In this document: one piece after another, positions 18,029 to 25,239 of the stretch
Layout: each line of letters begins with the position of its first letter
Position numbering within the stretch: position 1 is the first letter of the stretch
Source of the DNA: Limnohabitans sp. MMS-10A-192
Lineage (GTDB): Bacteria > Pseudomonadota > Gammaproteobacteria > Burkholderiales > Burkholderiaceae_C
NCBI RefSeq assembly: GCF_003063335.1
Contig: NZ_NERX01000004.1
Location: 186,001-250,000 of the forward strand
DNA: 64,000 nt
Reading direction: 5' to 3'
The notes under the pieces: generated by a model
What the model was told of the DNA's origin: nothing
Database searches by the model: none
Seen by the model: the letters and a program-made list of their open reading frames with translations, nothing else
Position numbers and translations under genes: made by a program

Positions 18029-18301
18029 TCACTTTTTGCTTTTTTTCTTGCTTTTCTTGGCTTTTTTGGCCGTTTTCTTTTCAGCCTTTTTGTCCGCTTT
18101 TTTGTCCGCCTTTTGTGCGTGCTTTTTCTTCACCGGTGCTTCTGCTTTGGCTGGCGTTGCAGCCGCTGGCGCAGTCGCAGGTGCGGTGGTCACTGCGGGC
18201 ACGATGGTGGGCACTGGGGCTGCAGCCGGTGCTGCAGTTTGAGCCATGGCGGCGGCAGCCACCAAGCTGCTGGTCAGAAGGGCACAGAGGGATTTGATCA
18301 T
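18029..18301 (-). CDS. Exported Ala/Pro- and Lys-rich low-complexity protein
   Basis: The 90-residue ORF starts at the ATG at 18301 with a signal peptide (MIKSLCALLTSSLVAAAAMA, probable cleavage before QTAAP). The next 40 residues are Ala/Pro/Thr-rich, and the last 35 are dominated by Lys and Ala in KKADKKAEKK-type repeats ending SKKKSKK. The tail is highly basic and histone-H1-like in composition. Short alanine- and lysine-rich exported proteins of this kind are common in Burkholderiales; function is unknown. It may bind nucleic acid, anionic polymers or the outer membrane. A longer in-frame start at 18535 lacks a signal peptide and is unlikely. Confidence 0.65.
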   Translation of the reverse strand: MIKSLCALLTSSLVAAAAMAQTAAPAAAPVPTIVPAVTTAPATAPAAATPAKAEAPVKKKHAQKADKKADKKAEKKTAKKAKKSKKKSKK

Positions 18302-18389
18302 GCGAAGCCTTTTGAATTTCGAAAAAAGTGAAGTCAACGACTTCATTATCCAAGTGGTCAGCGGGAAATCCGGGGCTGTCGTGGATTTT

Positions 18390-18938
18390 TTATTCGATGT
18401 CAAAAGCGTGTGTGCCGAATGCACCACGCGACCGATCCGCAAAGTAATGTTCCAGTGTTTCACGCACGGTGCGAAATGCCAGTTCATCCCAGGGAATCTC
18501 GGATTCACTGAACAGCTGTGCTTCCATCGTTTCATGGCCAGGGTCGAACACGTCGCTGGTCAGGCGGGCGCGGTAATACAAATGCACCTGGCCCACTCGG
18601 GGCACGCTCATCACGGTGAACAGGTCTTCCATGATGAATTGGGCGCCGGCTTCTTCTGTGGTTTCTCGGGCAGCGCCTTGCGAAGTGGATTCACCCAGTT
18701 CCATGAAGCCTGCCGGCAATGTCCATTTGCCCTTGCGCGGCTCGATGTTGCGTTTGCACAGCAAGACTTTGTCGCCCAACCATGGCACGGTGCCCACCAC
18801 ATTGAGCGGGTTTTCGTAGTGCACGGTGTGGCAGGCGGTGCAAATGGCGCGCTCACGGGTGTCACCGTCATCGGGCAGGCGGCGGGCGACGGGTGCGCCG
18901 CATTGCCGGCAGTATCGAATGGTGCGGTCAAACATCAT
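18390..18938 (-). CDS. Nudix hydrolase with N-terminal zinc ribbon
   Basis: The 182-residue protein combines an N-terminal Cys4 zinc ribbon (YCRQCG and CTACH) with a Nudix domain. The Nudix box is GFMELGESTSQGAARETTEEAG, matching GX5EX7REUXEEXGU. The architecture is like NudC/NADH pyrophosphatase but shorter, so a nucleotide-diphosphate substrate such as NADH, ADP-ribose or a nucleotide sugar is expected. Two consecutive ATG codons (18938 and 18935) are possible starts. The gene stands alone, separated from the Lys-rich gene and from the TRAP transporter, whose terminator lies just beyond it. Confidence 0.88.
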   Translation of the reverse strand: MMFDRTIRYCRQCGAPVARRLPDDGDTRERAICTACHTVHYENPLNVVGTVPWLGDKVLLCKRNIEPRKGKWTLPAGFMELGESTSQGAARETTEEAGAQFIMEDLFTVMSVPRVGQVHLYYRARLTSDVFDPGHETMEAQLFSESEIPWDELAFRTVRETLEHYFADRSRGAFGTHAFDIE

Positions 18939-18990
18939 GTGGGTGCTTCAAGTGTGTGGGCTGGCTGCAAGTCTAACCATTTCCCTCAGA

Positions 18991-19025
18991 AAAAAGCCTC
19001 CAGGGTCTTTGACCGTGGAGGCTTT
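18991..19025 (-). terminator. Terminator of the TRAP transporter operon
   Basis: The dyad GCCTCCA...TGGAGGC is flanked by A6 on the plus strand and TTTT on the other side. It lies 19 bp beyond the dctM stop and gives a hairpin plus U tract for the minus-strand transcript. Confidence 0.85.
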
Positions 19026-19043
19026 TGTCGAGGCTGTATGGGA

Positions 19044-20360
19044 TCAGGTCAGGTACGGGATCAGGAACAGCGTGATGCCCGGGAAGAACAGCAGCAGCAA
19101 GGTCCGGATGGTGTCGCTGATCAGGAAAGGCATGATGCCTTTGTAGCTTTCGCTCAACGGCACGTCTTTGGCCATGCCGTTGACCACATACACGTTCAGG
19201 CCCACCGGGGGTGCCAGCATGCCAAAGCCCACGGTCATCAGCACCATGATGCCGAACCAGATGGCGGTGTACTCCGGGGTCATGCCAAAGTCGAGCTTCA
19301 TGATGATGGGGAAGAAGATCGGGATGGTCAGCAAGAGCATGGACAACTCGTCCATCACAGCGCCCAGCAAAACGTAGAGCAACAAAATGCCGGAGACCAC
19401 CATCAATGGGGCCAGGTTCATCGAGACCACCAGTTCTGCCAATTGACCAGGCACCTGGGTGCGCGCCAATGAAGCGTTCATCACGTCAGCACCCATGAAG
19501 ATCATGAAGATCATGGCGCTGCTCAGTGCGGTGGCGTGAAAGCAATTGAGAAATTTTTCCCAAGTCAATTCACGTTTCAAAAGGGCCGCCAAAAAAGTGG
19601 ACGCTGCGCCAACAGCGGCACCTTCAGTGGGTGTGAAGTAACCCGCATAAATACCGCCAAAGACGATGATGAAGATGGTGGCGATGGGCAAAATGCCTTT
19701 GAGAGATTCGAGCGTCAGTCTTTCACGCTCTTCTTGGTCAGGTGCTTGACCAGGGACCAAGCGCACATAAATCGCGATGGCGATCATGTAACCCACCATC
19801 GCGATGATGCCGGGCATCATGGCGGCAGCAAACAGTTTGGCGATGTTCTGTTCTGTCAGGATCGCATAGATCACCAAGGGAACAGAGGGGGGGATCAAAA
19901 TACCCAAGGTGCCGCCCGCAGCAAGTGTGCCTGTGGACAGGCGACCTGAATACCCGTGGCGTTTCATTTCAGGCAAGGCGACACCCGTGATGGTGGCGGC
20001 CGTGGCCACGGATGAGCCGCAGATCGCACCGAATGCACCGCAGGCGAGCACAGCGCCCATGGCCAAGCCGCCCTTGAAGCGACCCATCACCGCAGCAGCA
20101 AATTGAAAGAGGGCCTTGCTGATGCCGCCTTGCGTGGCGAAGTGGCCCATCAAGATGAACAAGGGAATCACCGACAAGTCGTAGTTGGCCAGACGGGCAA
20201 AGGCCAGGTTGTTCAGGAAGTTCAGGAAAGGCGATACGCCGGTCTGCAGGATGAAGCCGGCCGTACCGGCCAGGAACATGGCGCCTGCGATGGGGACGCG
20301 CACGATCATGAGCAGCAGCATGATGCCGAAAATCAGCAAAGCCAAAGTGATCGGGGTCAT
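19044..20360 (-). CDS. dctM: TRAP transporter large permease subunit
   Basis: The 438-residue polytopic protein is the DctM subunit of a tripartite ATP-independent periplasmic transporter, which uses a sodium gradient to import carboxylates. It shows about 11-12 hydrophobic segments and family motifs such as LACGAFGAICGSSVATAATI and TLGILIPPSVPLVIYAILTEQ. A further conserved block is GMLAPPVGLNVYVVNG near the end. Its ATG overlaps the stop of dctQ (ATGA), showing tight coupling. Together with dctP and dctQ it forms the operon at 19-22 kb, adjacent to a FAH-family catabolic gene. Confidence 0.93.
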   Translation of the reverse strand: MTPITLALLIFGIMLLLMIVRVPIAGAMFLAGTAGFILQTGVSPFLNFLNNLAFARLANYDLSVIPLFILMGHFATQGGISKALFQFAAAVMGRFKGGLAMGAVLACGAFGAICGSSVATAATITGVALPEMKRHGYSGRLSTGTLAAGGTLGILIPPSVPLVIYAILTEQNIAKLFAAAMMPGIIAMVGYMIAIAIYVRLVPGQAPDQEERERLTLESLKGILPIATIFIIVFGGIYAGYFTPTEGAAVGAASTFLAALLKRELTWEKFLNCFHATALSSAMIFMIFMGADVMNASLARTQVPGQLAELVVSMNLAPLMVVSGILLLYVLLGAVMDELSMLLLTIPIFFPIIMKLDFGMTPEYTAIWFGIMVLMTVGFGMLAPPVGLNVYVVNGMAKDVPLSESYKGIMPFLISDTIRTLLLLFFPGITLFLIPYLT

Positions 20361-20848
20361 GACGAGGCCTTATCGTTGTTTTCAAATTTGGTGAGGACTT
20401 GCATTGCAGCAATGAATGCGGTGATTCCGAAGGGGATGCACATGCTGGTGAACACGATCCAGTCGGGGAAACCCAGCAGCATGGAGGCACCCATGGTCTC
20501 TTTGGCGTTGATGGCTGCAGCGCCGCAACGCCAGGCCAGCAACACAAAAATAATGGTCATGAACAGGTCGCCCAAGCGGTCGAGCTTGAAGTTGAAGGCC
20601 TCACTGCATTTGGCCGTGAAGAAGTCAACGATGATGTTTTCACGCTTGAGTTGGCACAGCGGCATGAACAGCGCAATGGCAGCGCCAGCGCCGACCCCAG
20701 TCAGCTCGAAGTCGCCGATCAGGGCGGTGTCGAAAAAGTTGCGGCCAATCAGGCTGTAGCAAGTCATCAGCATCAGGCCGGTCATGACCAACCCTCCCAA
20801 TATGCTGCAGAGCCGGGCAATCCGCTCCAGAGAGTTTGAAAACATCAT
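20357..20848 (-). CDS. dctQ: TRAP transporter small permease subunit
   Basis: The 163-residue protein has four predicted transmembrane segments and the DctQ family signatures SLIGRNFF near residue 32 and FELTGVGAGAAIALFMPLCQLKRENIIVDFF in the middle, ending in an FP(D/E)W element. It bridges the membrane and helps the large permease accept substrate from the binding protein. Two adjacent ATG codons (20848 and 20845) are possible starts; a longer frame to 20914 lacks support. It overlaps dctM by 4 bp and lies about 140 bp after dctP, with a hairpin in between. Confidence 0.88.
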   Translation of the reverse strand: MMFSNSLERIARLCSILGGLVMTGLMLMTCYSLIGRNFFDTALIGDFELTGVGAGAAIALFMPLCQLKRENIIVDFFTAKCSEAFNFKLDRLGDLFMTIIFVLLAWRCGAAAINAKETMGASMLLGFPDWIVFTSMCIPFGITAFIAAMQVLTKFENNDKASS

Positions 20849-20934
20849 GGTGTTTGCAGGTATAAAAAAGGTGAGCGCAAGAACCAGTTCGACGGGTAGC
20901 GAAGACGCTGGCAAAGACTAAAACTATAGGCGAT

Positions 20935-20975
20935 AAAAAAACCTGAGCCAGCTGCCATCAGCCTTTGCTCAGGTT
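20935..20975 (-). terminator. Hairpin between dctP and dctQ (partial terminator)
   Basis: On the minus strand AACCTGAGC and GCTCAGGTT form a stem followed by a run of T (A7 on the plus strand at 20935-20940). Located between dctP and dctQM, it probably ends most dctP transcripts, giving more binding protein than permease. Confidence 0.75.
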
Positions 20976-20988
20976 CTCAGTCGTTGAC

Positions 20989-22020
20989 TTACTTGGTGTA
21001 TTGCTTGATCAGGTCGGTGGCAGATTGCAACATGCCCTTGCCGTCCATGCCTTTGCCGGTCATTTCAGCTACCCAAGCATCGTCCAGCTGGTCGGTGGCT
21101 TTTTTCCACTTTTCCAGTTCAGCTTTGGGGATGATGCTGATCTTCTGGTTGGCAGAAGCTTCGAACACCTTCTTGCTGGGCACGTCTTGACCTGCTTGTG
21201 TTTTGCCAAAGAAGGCAGACATTTCACGGCCAGAGTTTTTGTCGATCACGGCTTTCAGATCGGCAGGCAAAGATTCGTACTTGGCCTTGTTCATGGGGAC
21301 CACGAACACGGTGGTGTAGAGCGCGTTGTAGCTGCGGTCGGTTTCTGCCGTGAAGTTGGTCAACTCGTTGACCTTCAGGCCAGGTGCCACTTCGTAGGGA
21401 ATCACGGCGCCATCGATCACGCCCTTGGACAAGGCTTCAGGCACTTGTGGCACAGGCATGGCCACTGGCGTGGCACCCATCATGGCGACCATCTTGTTCA
21501 CTTGACGCGTAGGGGCGCGCACTTTCATGCCTTTGAGGTCAGCCATGCTGGTGACGGCCTTGGACTTGGAATAGATGTTGCCTGGTCCGTGCACATGGAC
21601 GGCCAGCATCTTCACGTCCTTGAAGTCTTCCTGTGCGTACTTCTGTGCAAAGTCCCAAGCGGCGCGGCTGGTGGCTTCAGCGTTGGTCATCATGAACGGC
21701 AACTCGAACACTTCGAGTTTGGCCAGTTTGGGTGTGTAGGCTTGCAAAGTCCAAGCCACATCGATCACGCCATCACGGGCTTGTTCATACAACTGCACTG
21801 GTGTGCCGCCCAATTGCATGGCAGGAAAGATGTCGCACTTCAGGCGGTCTTTGGAGTCACGAGCGATGTTTTTGCACCAGTCGCCCAGCATCGTGGTGTG
21901 TTGAATGGACTGTGGGCCCAGGAAGTGGTGAACTTTCAGTGTGACGGTCTGAGCGTTGACGCCCAAGCCCATGAGCGCCAAGCCAGCGGCGAAGGCGGTT
22001 TGTTTCAACAGTTGTTTCAT
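20989..22020 (-). CDS. dctP: TRAP transporter substrate-binding protein (DctP family)
   Basis: The 343-residue periplasmic protein has a signal peptide (MKQLLKQTAFAAGLALMGLGVNA, cleaved before QTVTLK) and the DctP fold. The region GMKVRAPTRQVNKMVAMMGATPVAMP holds the conserved Arg that binds the substrate carboxylate, and VPEALSKGVIDGAV follows. It captures a carboxylic acid and presents it to the DctQM membrane complex. An AGGAG ribosome-binding site lies eight bases before the ATG. The adjacent FAH-family enzyme and MarR regulator suggest an aromatic or dicarboxylic ligand. The exact substrate is not decidable here. Confidence 0.92.
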   Translation of the reverse strand: MKQLLKQTAFAAGLALMGLGVNAQTVTLKVHHFLGPQSIQHTTMLGDWCKNIARDSKDRLKCDIFPAMQLGGTPVQLYEQARDGVIDVAWTLQAYTPKLAKLEVFELPFMMTNAEATSRAAWDFAQKYAQEDFKDVKMLAVHVHGPGNIYSKSKAVTSMADLKGMKVRAPTRQVNKMVAMMGATPVAMPVPQVPEALSKGVIDGAVIPYEVAPGLKVNELTNFTAETDRSYNALYTTVFVVPMNKAKYESLPADLKAVIDKNSGREMSAFFGKTQAGQDVPSKKVFEASANQKISIIPKAELEKWKKATDQLDDAWVAEMTGKGMDGKGMLQSATDLIKQYTK

Positions 22021-22062
22021 TCAGAGAGCTCCTAAGGGGTTTGTCTTGCGATGGATCTTAAA

Positions 22063-22088
22063 ACCAACCAAGCGGTCGGTTAATTGGT
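22063..22088. promoter_or_regulatory. Possible operator upstream of dctP
   Basis: The segment contains ACCAACCAAG followed by CGGTCGGTT and AATTGGT, an imperfect dyad with ACCAA/TTGGT outer arms and a CGGTCGGT core, 43-68 bp upstream of the dctP start. The form resembles TetR-family operators, but the neighbouring regulator is MarR type. This is inference from symmetry and position. Confidence 0.35.
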
Positions 22089-22198
22089 GTTTACCCAATG
22101 CCATCGGATCGGAATGACCTGAACATGAATTATGTTGCAAGTCAAATCGGAATTTATGCGGGTAAATACTGATATTTTGGATTTTTATGCACTTTTTT

Positions 22199-22897
22199 TC
22201 ATTGTTGAACAACAATGCTCAAGCTGCCCAGTCCAGCCACTTGGCCCACCAGTCGATCACCTGGTACGACTGCTGCAACACCTTCGGGGGTGCCCGTGAA
22301 GATCAGGTCGCCCGCTTGAAGTTCCCAAGCAGCGGAGAGGTGCTCGATGGTTTCGGCAATGTTCCAGATCAATTTGGCCACGCTGCTGCGTTGACGGTCG
22401 ACGCCATTGACTTGCAGACTGATCTCGGCGTTGTTCACATCACCAGCCTTGGCTTTTGGGGTGATGGGGCCGATGGGGCCTGATTGGTCAAACGCTTTGC
22501 CGATGCACCAAGGTCGGCCTTGTTTTTTCATGTCGTTTTGCAGATCGCGGCGTGTCATGTCCAAGCCCACGGCATAGCCGTAGATGTGCTTTTCGGCATC
22601 TGCTGCCTTGATGTTTTTGCCGCCCACACCGATGGCCACGACGAGTTCAATTTCGTGGTGCAGGTTATTGGTGAGGCTGGGATAGGGCATGGTGCCGCTT
22701 TGTCCCGCATCCACGACCACCAAGCTGTCGGAGGGCTTGAGAAAAAAGAAGGGGGGTTCACGGCCTGTGAAGCCCATTTCTTTGGCGTGTTCTTCGTAGT
22801 TTCGTCCTACGCAATAAACACGGTGTACCGGGAAACGCTCGTCTTGGCCTGTGACCGGCAAAGAAACTGGTGCTGAGGGTTCGAATACAAAACGCAT
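22199..22897 (-). CDS. Fumarylacetoacetate hydrolase family protein
   Basis: The 232-residue enzyme belongs to the FAH superfamily. The RVYCVGRNYEEHAKEMG block opens the domain and HHEIELVVAIG carries the Glu-X-Glu metal ligands; the FTGTPEGVA motif is near the C terminus. Size and sequence are close to fumarylpyruvate/acylpyruvate hydrolases (gentisate pathway type), which cleave beta-diketo acids in aromatic degradation. The ATG at 22897 matches the family N terminus (MRFVFEP); the longer frame to 23176 overlaps the divergent regulator. It lies between the TRAP transporter and a MarR gene, suggesting a small catabolic locus. Confidence 0.88.
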   Translation of the reverse strand: MRFVFEPSAPVSLPVTGQDERFPVHRVYCVGRNYEEHAKEMGFTGREPPFFFLKPSDSLVVVDAGQSGTMPYPSLTNNLHHEIELVVAIGVGGKNIKAADAEKHIYGYAVGLDMTRRDLQNDMKKQGRPWCIGKAFDQSGPIGPITPKAKAGDVNNAEISLQVNGVDRQRSSVAKLIWNIAETIEHLSAAWELQAGDLIFTGTPEGVAAVVPGDRLVGQVAGLGSLSIVVQQ

Positions 22898-23021
22898 GGT
22901 GACTTTCTGTGAAGGGAGGAAGGGCGTCGTGAAAATGTGTTCGTAAGTGGGCTTACTATAGAGGCTGGGCATCGCAATGCCGCCCCGCAATAACCCTAAA
23001 AAATACGGAAGCCTTGACAGC

Positions 23022-23459
23022 ATGACGAAGCGTTTGGATGTGGCCACTGCACCTGGGCACCTGATTCGGCGTGCACAGCAGATAGCGGTAGGTATTTTTG
23101 CGCAACGCCTGGCCGAGGCCGACATCACGCCGGTGCAATTTGCCATCTTGAACGCCTTGCAAGACACACCTGACATTGATCAGGTCACCTTGGCCAAACG
23201 TGTTGCTTTTGATCCTGCCACCTCGGGATCGGTGATTGGCCGTTTGGAGTCCAAAGGTTGGCTGCGCAGACAGCCCCATGCCACGGACCGTCGGCGCAAA
23301 CTTCTGGTTGTCACGCAGCAAGGCGTGGAAGCCTTGGCCAACATGCAGGCTGCAGTGGCGGATGTCCAAACGCAAATTTTGGCGCCCTTGAGCGCTGCCG
23401 ACCAATTGCAGTTTGTCGATTTACTGACCCGCTTGGTGGCCGGTCATGAAGCGCAGTGA
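23022..23459 (+). CDS. MarR-family transcriptional regulator
   Basis: The 145-residue protein has the winged helix-turn-helix of MarR regulators, with TPVQFAILNAL, then TLAKRVAFDPATSGSVIGRLESKGWLRR as recognition region and the wing HATDRRRKLLVVTQQG. MarR dimers usually repress a divergent operon until a phenolic ligand releases them, and the FAH gene is divergent here with a 124-bp gap. The ATG at 23022 has GGAAG about nine bases upstream; an in-frame ATG at 22977 would extend the protein by 15 residues with no ribosome-binding site. Regulation of the FAH/TRAP genes is inferred. Confidence 0.88.
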   Translation: MTKRLDVATAPGHLIRRAQQIAVGIFAQRLAEADITPVQFAILNALQDTPDIDQVTLAKRVAFDPATSGSVIGRLESKGWLRRQPHATDRRRKLLVVTQQGVEALANMQAAVADVQTQILAPLSAADQLQFVDLLTRLVAGHEAQ

Positions 23460-23478
23460 AGCCGATCAGGTTCTTGGA

Positions 23479-23781
23479 TCAGGTCGACTGGAAAGTCAGG
23501 TTGAAATGTTCGACCTGCGGTGGCGCTGCAAAGAAGGGGCCGACGATCGCACGCCATTGGGTGAACAAGTCCGATTCACGAAAACCGACGGTGTGGTCTT
23601 CCAGCGTGTCCCAGAAAATTTGTAGCACATAGCGTTCGGGATTTTCAATGCCGTGGTTGACCTTGGCGCCGCGAAAGCCCTTGGCCTGGCTGGCGACCGT
23701 GCTCAGACCATGCTCGATGGCTTTTTGAAATGCGGCTTGCTGGCCTGGCTGGATGCGGATGTCTGCGATTTCGAGGATCAT
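23479..23781 (-). CDS. Antibiotic biosynthesis monooxygenase (ABM) family protein
   Basis: The 100-residue protein has the ferredoxin-like ABM fold: first strand MILEIADIRIQPG, a central helix with KAIEHGLSTVASQAKGFRGAKV, then ERYVLQIFWDTLEDHTVGFRES and the closing QVEHFNLT strand. These small dimeric proteins act as cofactor-free monooxygenases or heme-degrading enzymes, or have unknown roles, and sit in the cytosol. It converges with the MarR gene, with only 19 bp between stops, and probably has its own promoter. The catalytic substrate cannot be inferred. Confidence 0.85.
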   Translation of the reverse strand: MILEIADIRIQPGQQAAFQKAIEHGLSTVASQAKGFRGAKVNHGIENPERYVLQIFWDTLEDHTVGFRESDLFTQWRAIVGPFFAAPPQVEHFNLTFQST

Positions 23782-23880
23782 GGCGGACTTGAAAAGTTAT
23801 TTGTGAAGAATTGACCTTAACCCAAATTCCAAAAGGTTGAGGTTGCTTGCGTGACTGATCAGGGATACGAAGTGCTTGCT

Positions 23881-25236
23881 TCAGGGTTTGTGCTTGGGGC
23901 GCGAAGCGTGCCAAACCAGCGCCGCAAACAAGGCTGACACGATGGCCAATGCCACTGTGCTGGTCATCCAGAAGGCGTCCACGCTGGGGCGCTGTGCCCA
24001 AGGACCGATGCCATGGTAGGCGAGGCGGTAACCGCCATACAGGCCAAGCCCCCAGAGCAATGTGGCATAGAGGATCAAGGGCGCCAAGGTGATCTCATAG
24101 CAACGCAGCAAGAAAGCGCACACGGCCTGTACCGCGTCTGCCAAGTGGTAAAGCGCGACCCAGCCCAGCCACAAAGTTGCAGCCTGTGCCACGGCCGCAT
24201 CGGTGGTGAATGCTTGTGCAATGTCGGCTCGGAATGTGCCCAGCAAGCCTGCACCGAACAGTGCGGCCAGTATGGTCAGTCCGATCCCCAGGCCCGCTGC
24301 TTGGCGTGCCTTGTGTGCTTGCGCTGCGCCCAGCCAAAAGCCTGTGCGTGCGCTGCTGGCGATGCCCAGGGCCAGCGGCACCATGTACAGCACGGCAGCC
24401 AAATTTGCGGCAATTTGATGGCTGGCGGAAGACACGGCACCCAGACGAGCAATGAACAGGGCCATCAAAGTGAATGAGGTGACTTCCACCATGATGGACA
24501 AGCCGGCGGGCACACCCAGTTGCAGAAATCGCCAAAGTGCAGGCCACTGTGGCGCCTCCAGTTTTCTCCACAACTGGTACGGGTGGTAAATGTCTTGCGT
24601 GCGCAGCAAGTAAAGGCCAGTAAGACACATGAATGTATTCACGCCCAGTGTGGCCCAGGCACAGCCCACCACTCCCATGCCCTCGGTTTGGATGAGGCTC
24701 AGGTCAATGCCGAAGGTCAAAGCCCAGGACAGAGGAACTTTCACCAGCAAGGCACCTGCTTGCAAGAAAGTCACCAACCGGGGGTAACCCAAGCTTTGGT
24801 TGAGTGTGCTGTACATGCGAAACAGCAAGGAAGGCACCAGCGCGATGGCCAGTACCCGAAGGTAGTTGCGCACATCGGGCCAAAGCGCAGGGGGGACGTC
24901 GGTCCAGCTCAACCAAGGTTCGGGAAACCACAAGCCAGTGCAACCGATGAGGGCTGCACCCGCACAAATATAGAGTGCTTGGCGAACGGATTGGCCAATC
25001 TCTACCGAGCGGCCCGCGCCGCGCAATTGAGCCCATACCGGGAGCGCCGATTGAAGCAGGCCGTTGAGCGCCACATAAATGCTGATGTAAATCGATGAGG
25101 CCAGTGAGAGCACTGCCAAGGCTTGTGGACTGTAACGGCCGGCGATCAAGGTGTCGGCCACACCAAAGGCCATCACGGCCAACTGGCCGATGAGCACTGT
25201 GCCCGCGTGACGGGCGATGATGCCCAGCTCAGACAT
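23881..25236 (-). CDS. MATE-family efflux transporter
   Basis: The 451-residue polytopic protein has twelve hydrophobic segments arranged in two halves, starting with GTVLIGQLAVMAFGVADTLIAGRYSPQALA, the MATE N-lobe motif. The second half opens with LQLGVPAGLSIMVEVTSFTLMALFIARLG. It is of the NorM type, exporting cationic or drug-like compounds by sodium or proton antiport. Its start lies 3 bp after the stop of the upstream polytopic membrane protein, so the two are very likely co-translated. No regulator gene lies beside it. Confidence 0.9.
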   Translation of the reverse strand: MSELGIIARHAGTVLIGQLAVMAFGVADTLIAGRYSPQALAVLSLASSIYISIYVALNGLLQSALPVWAQLRGAGRSVEIGQSVRQALYICAGAALIGCTGLWFPEPWLSWTDVPPALWPDVRNYLRVLAIALVPSLLFRMYSTLNQSLGYPRLVTFLQAGALLVKVPLSWALTFGIDLSLIQTEGMGVVGCAWATLGVNTFMCLTGLYLLRTQDIYHPYQLWRKLEAPQWPALWRFLQLGVPAGLSIMVEVTSFTLMALFIARLGAVSSASHQIAANLAAVLYMVPLALGIASSARTGFWLGAAQAHKARQAAGLGIGLTILAALFGAGLLGTFRADIAQAFTTDAAVAQAATLWLGWVALYHLADAVQAVCAFLLRCYEITLAPLILYATLLWGLGLYGGYRLAYHGIGPWAQRPSVDAFWMTSTVALAIVSALFAALVWHASRPKHKP

Positions 25237-25239
25237 CGC

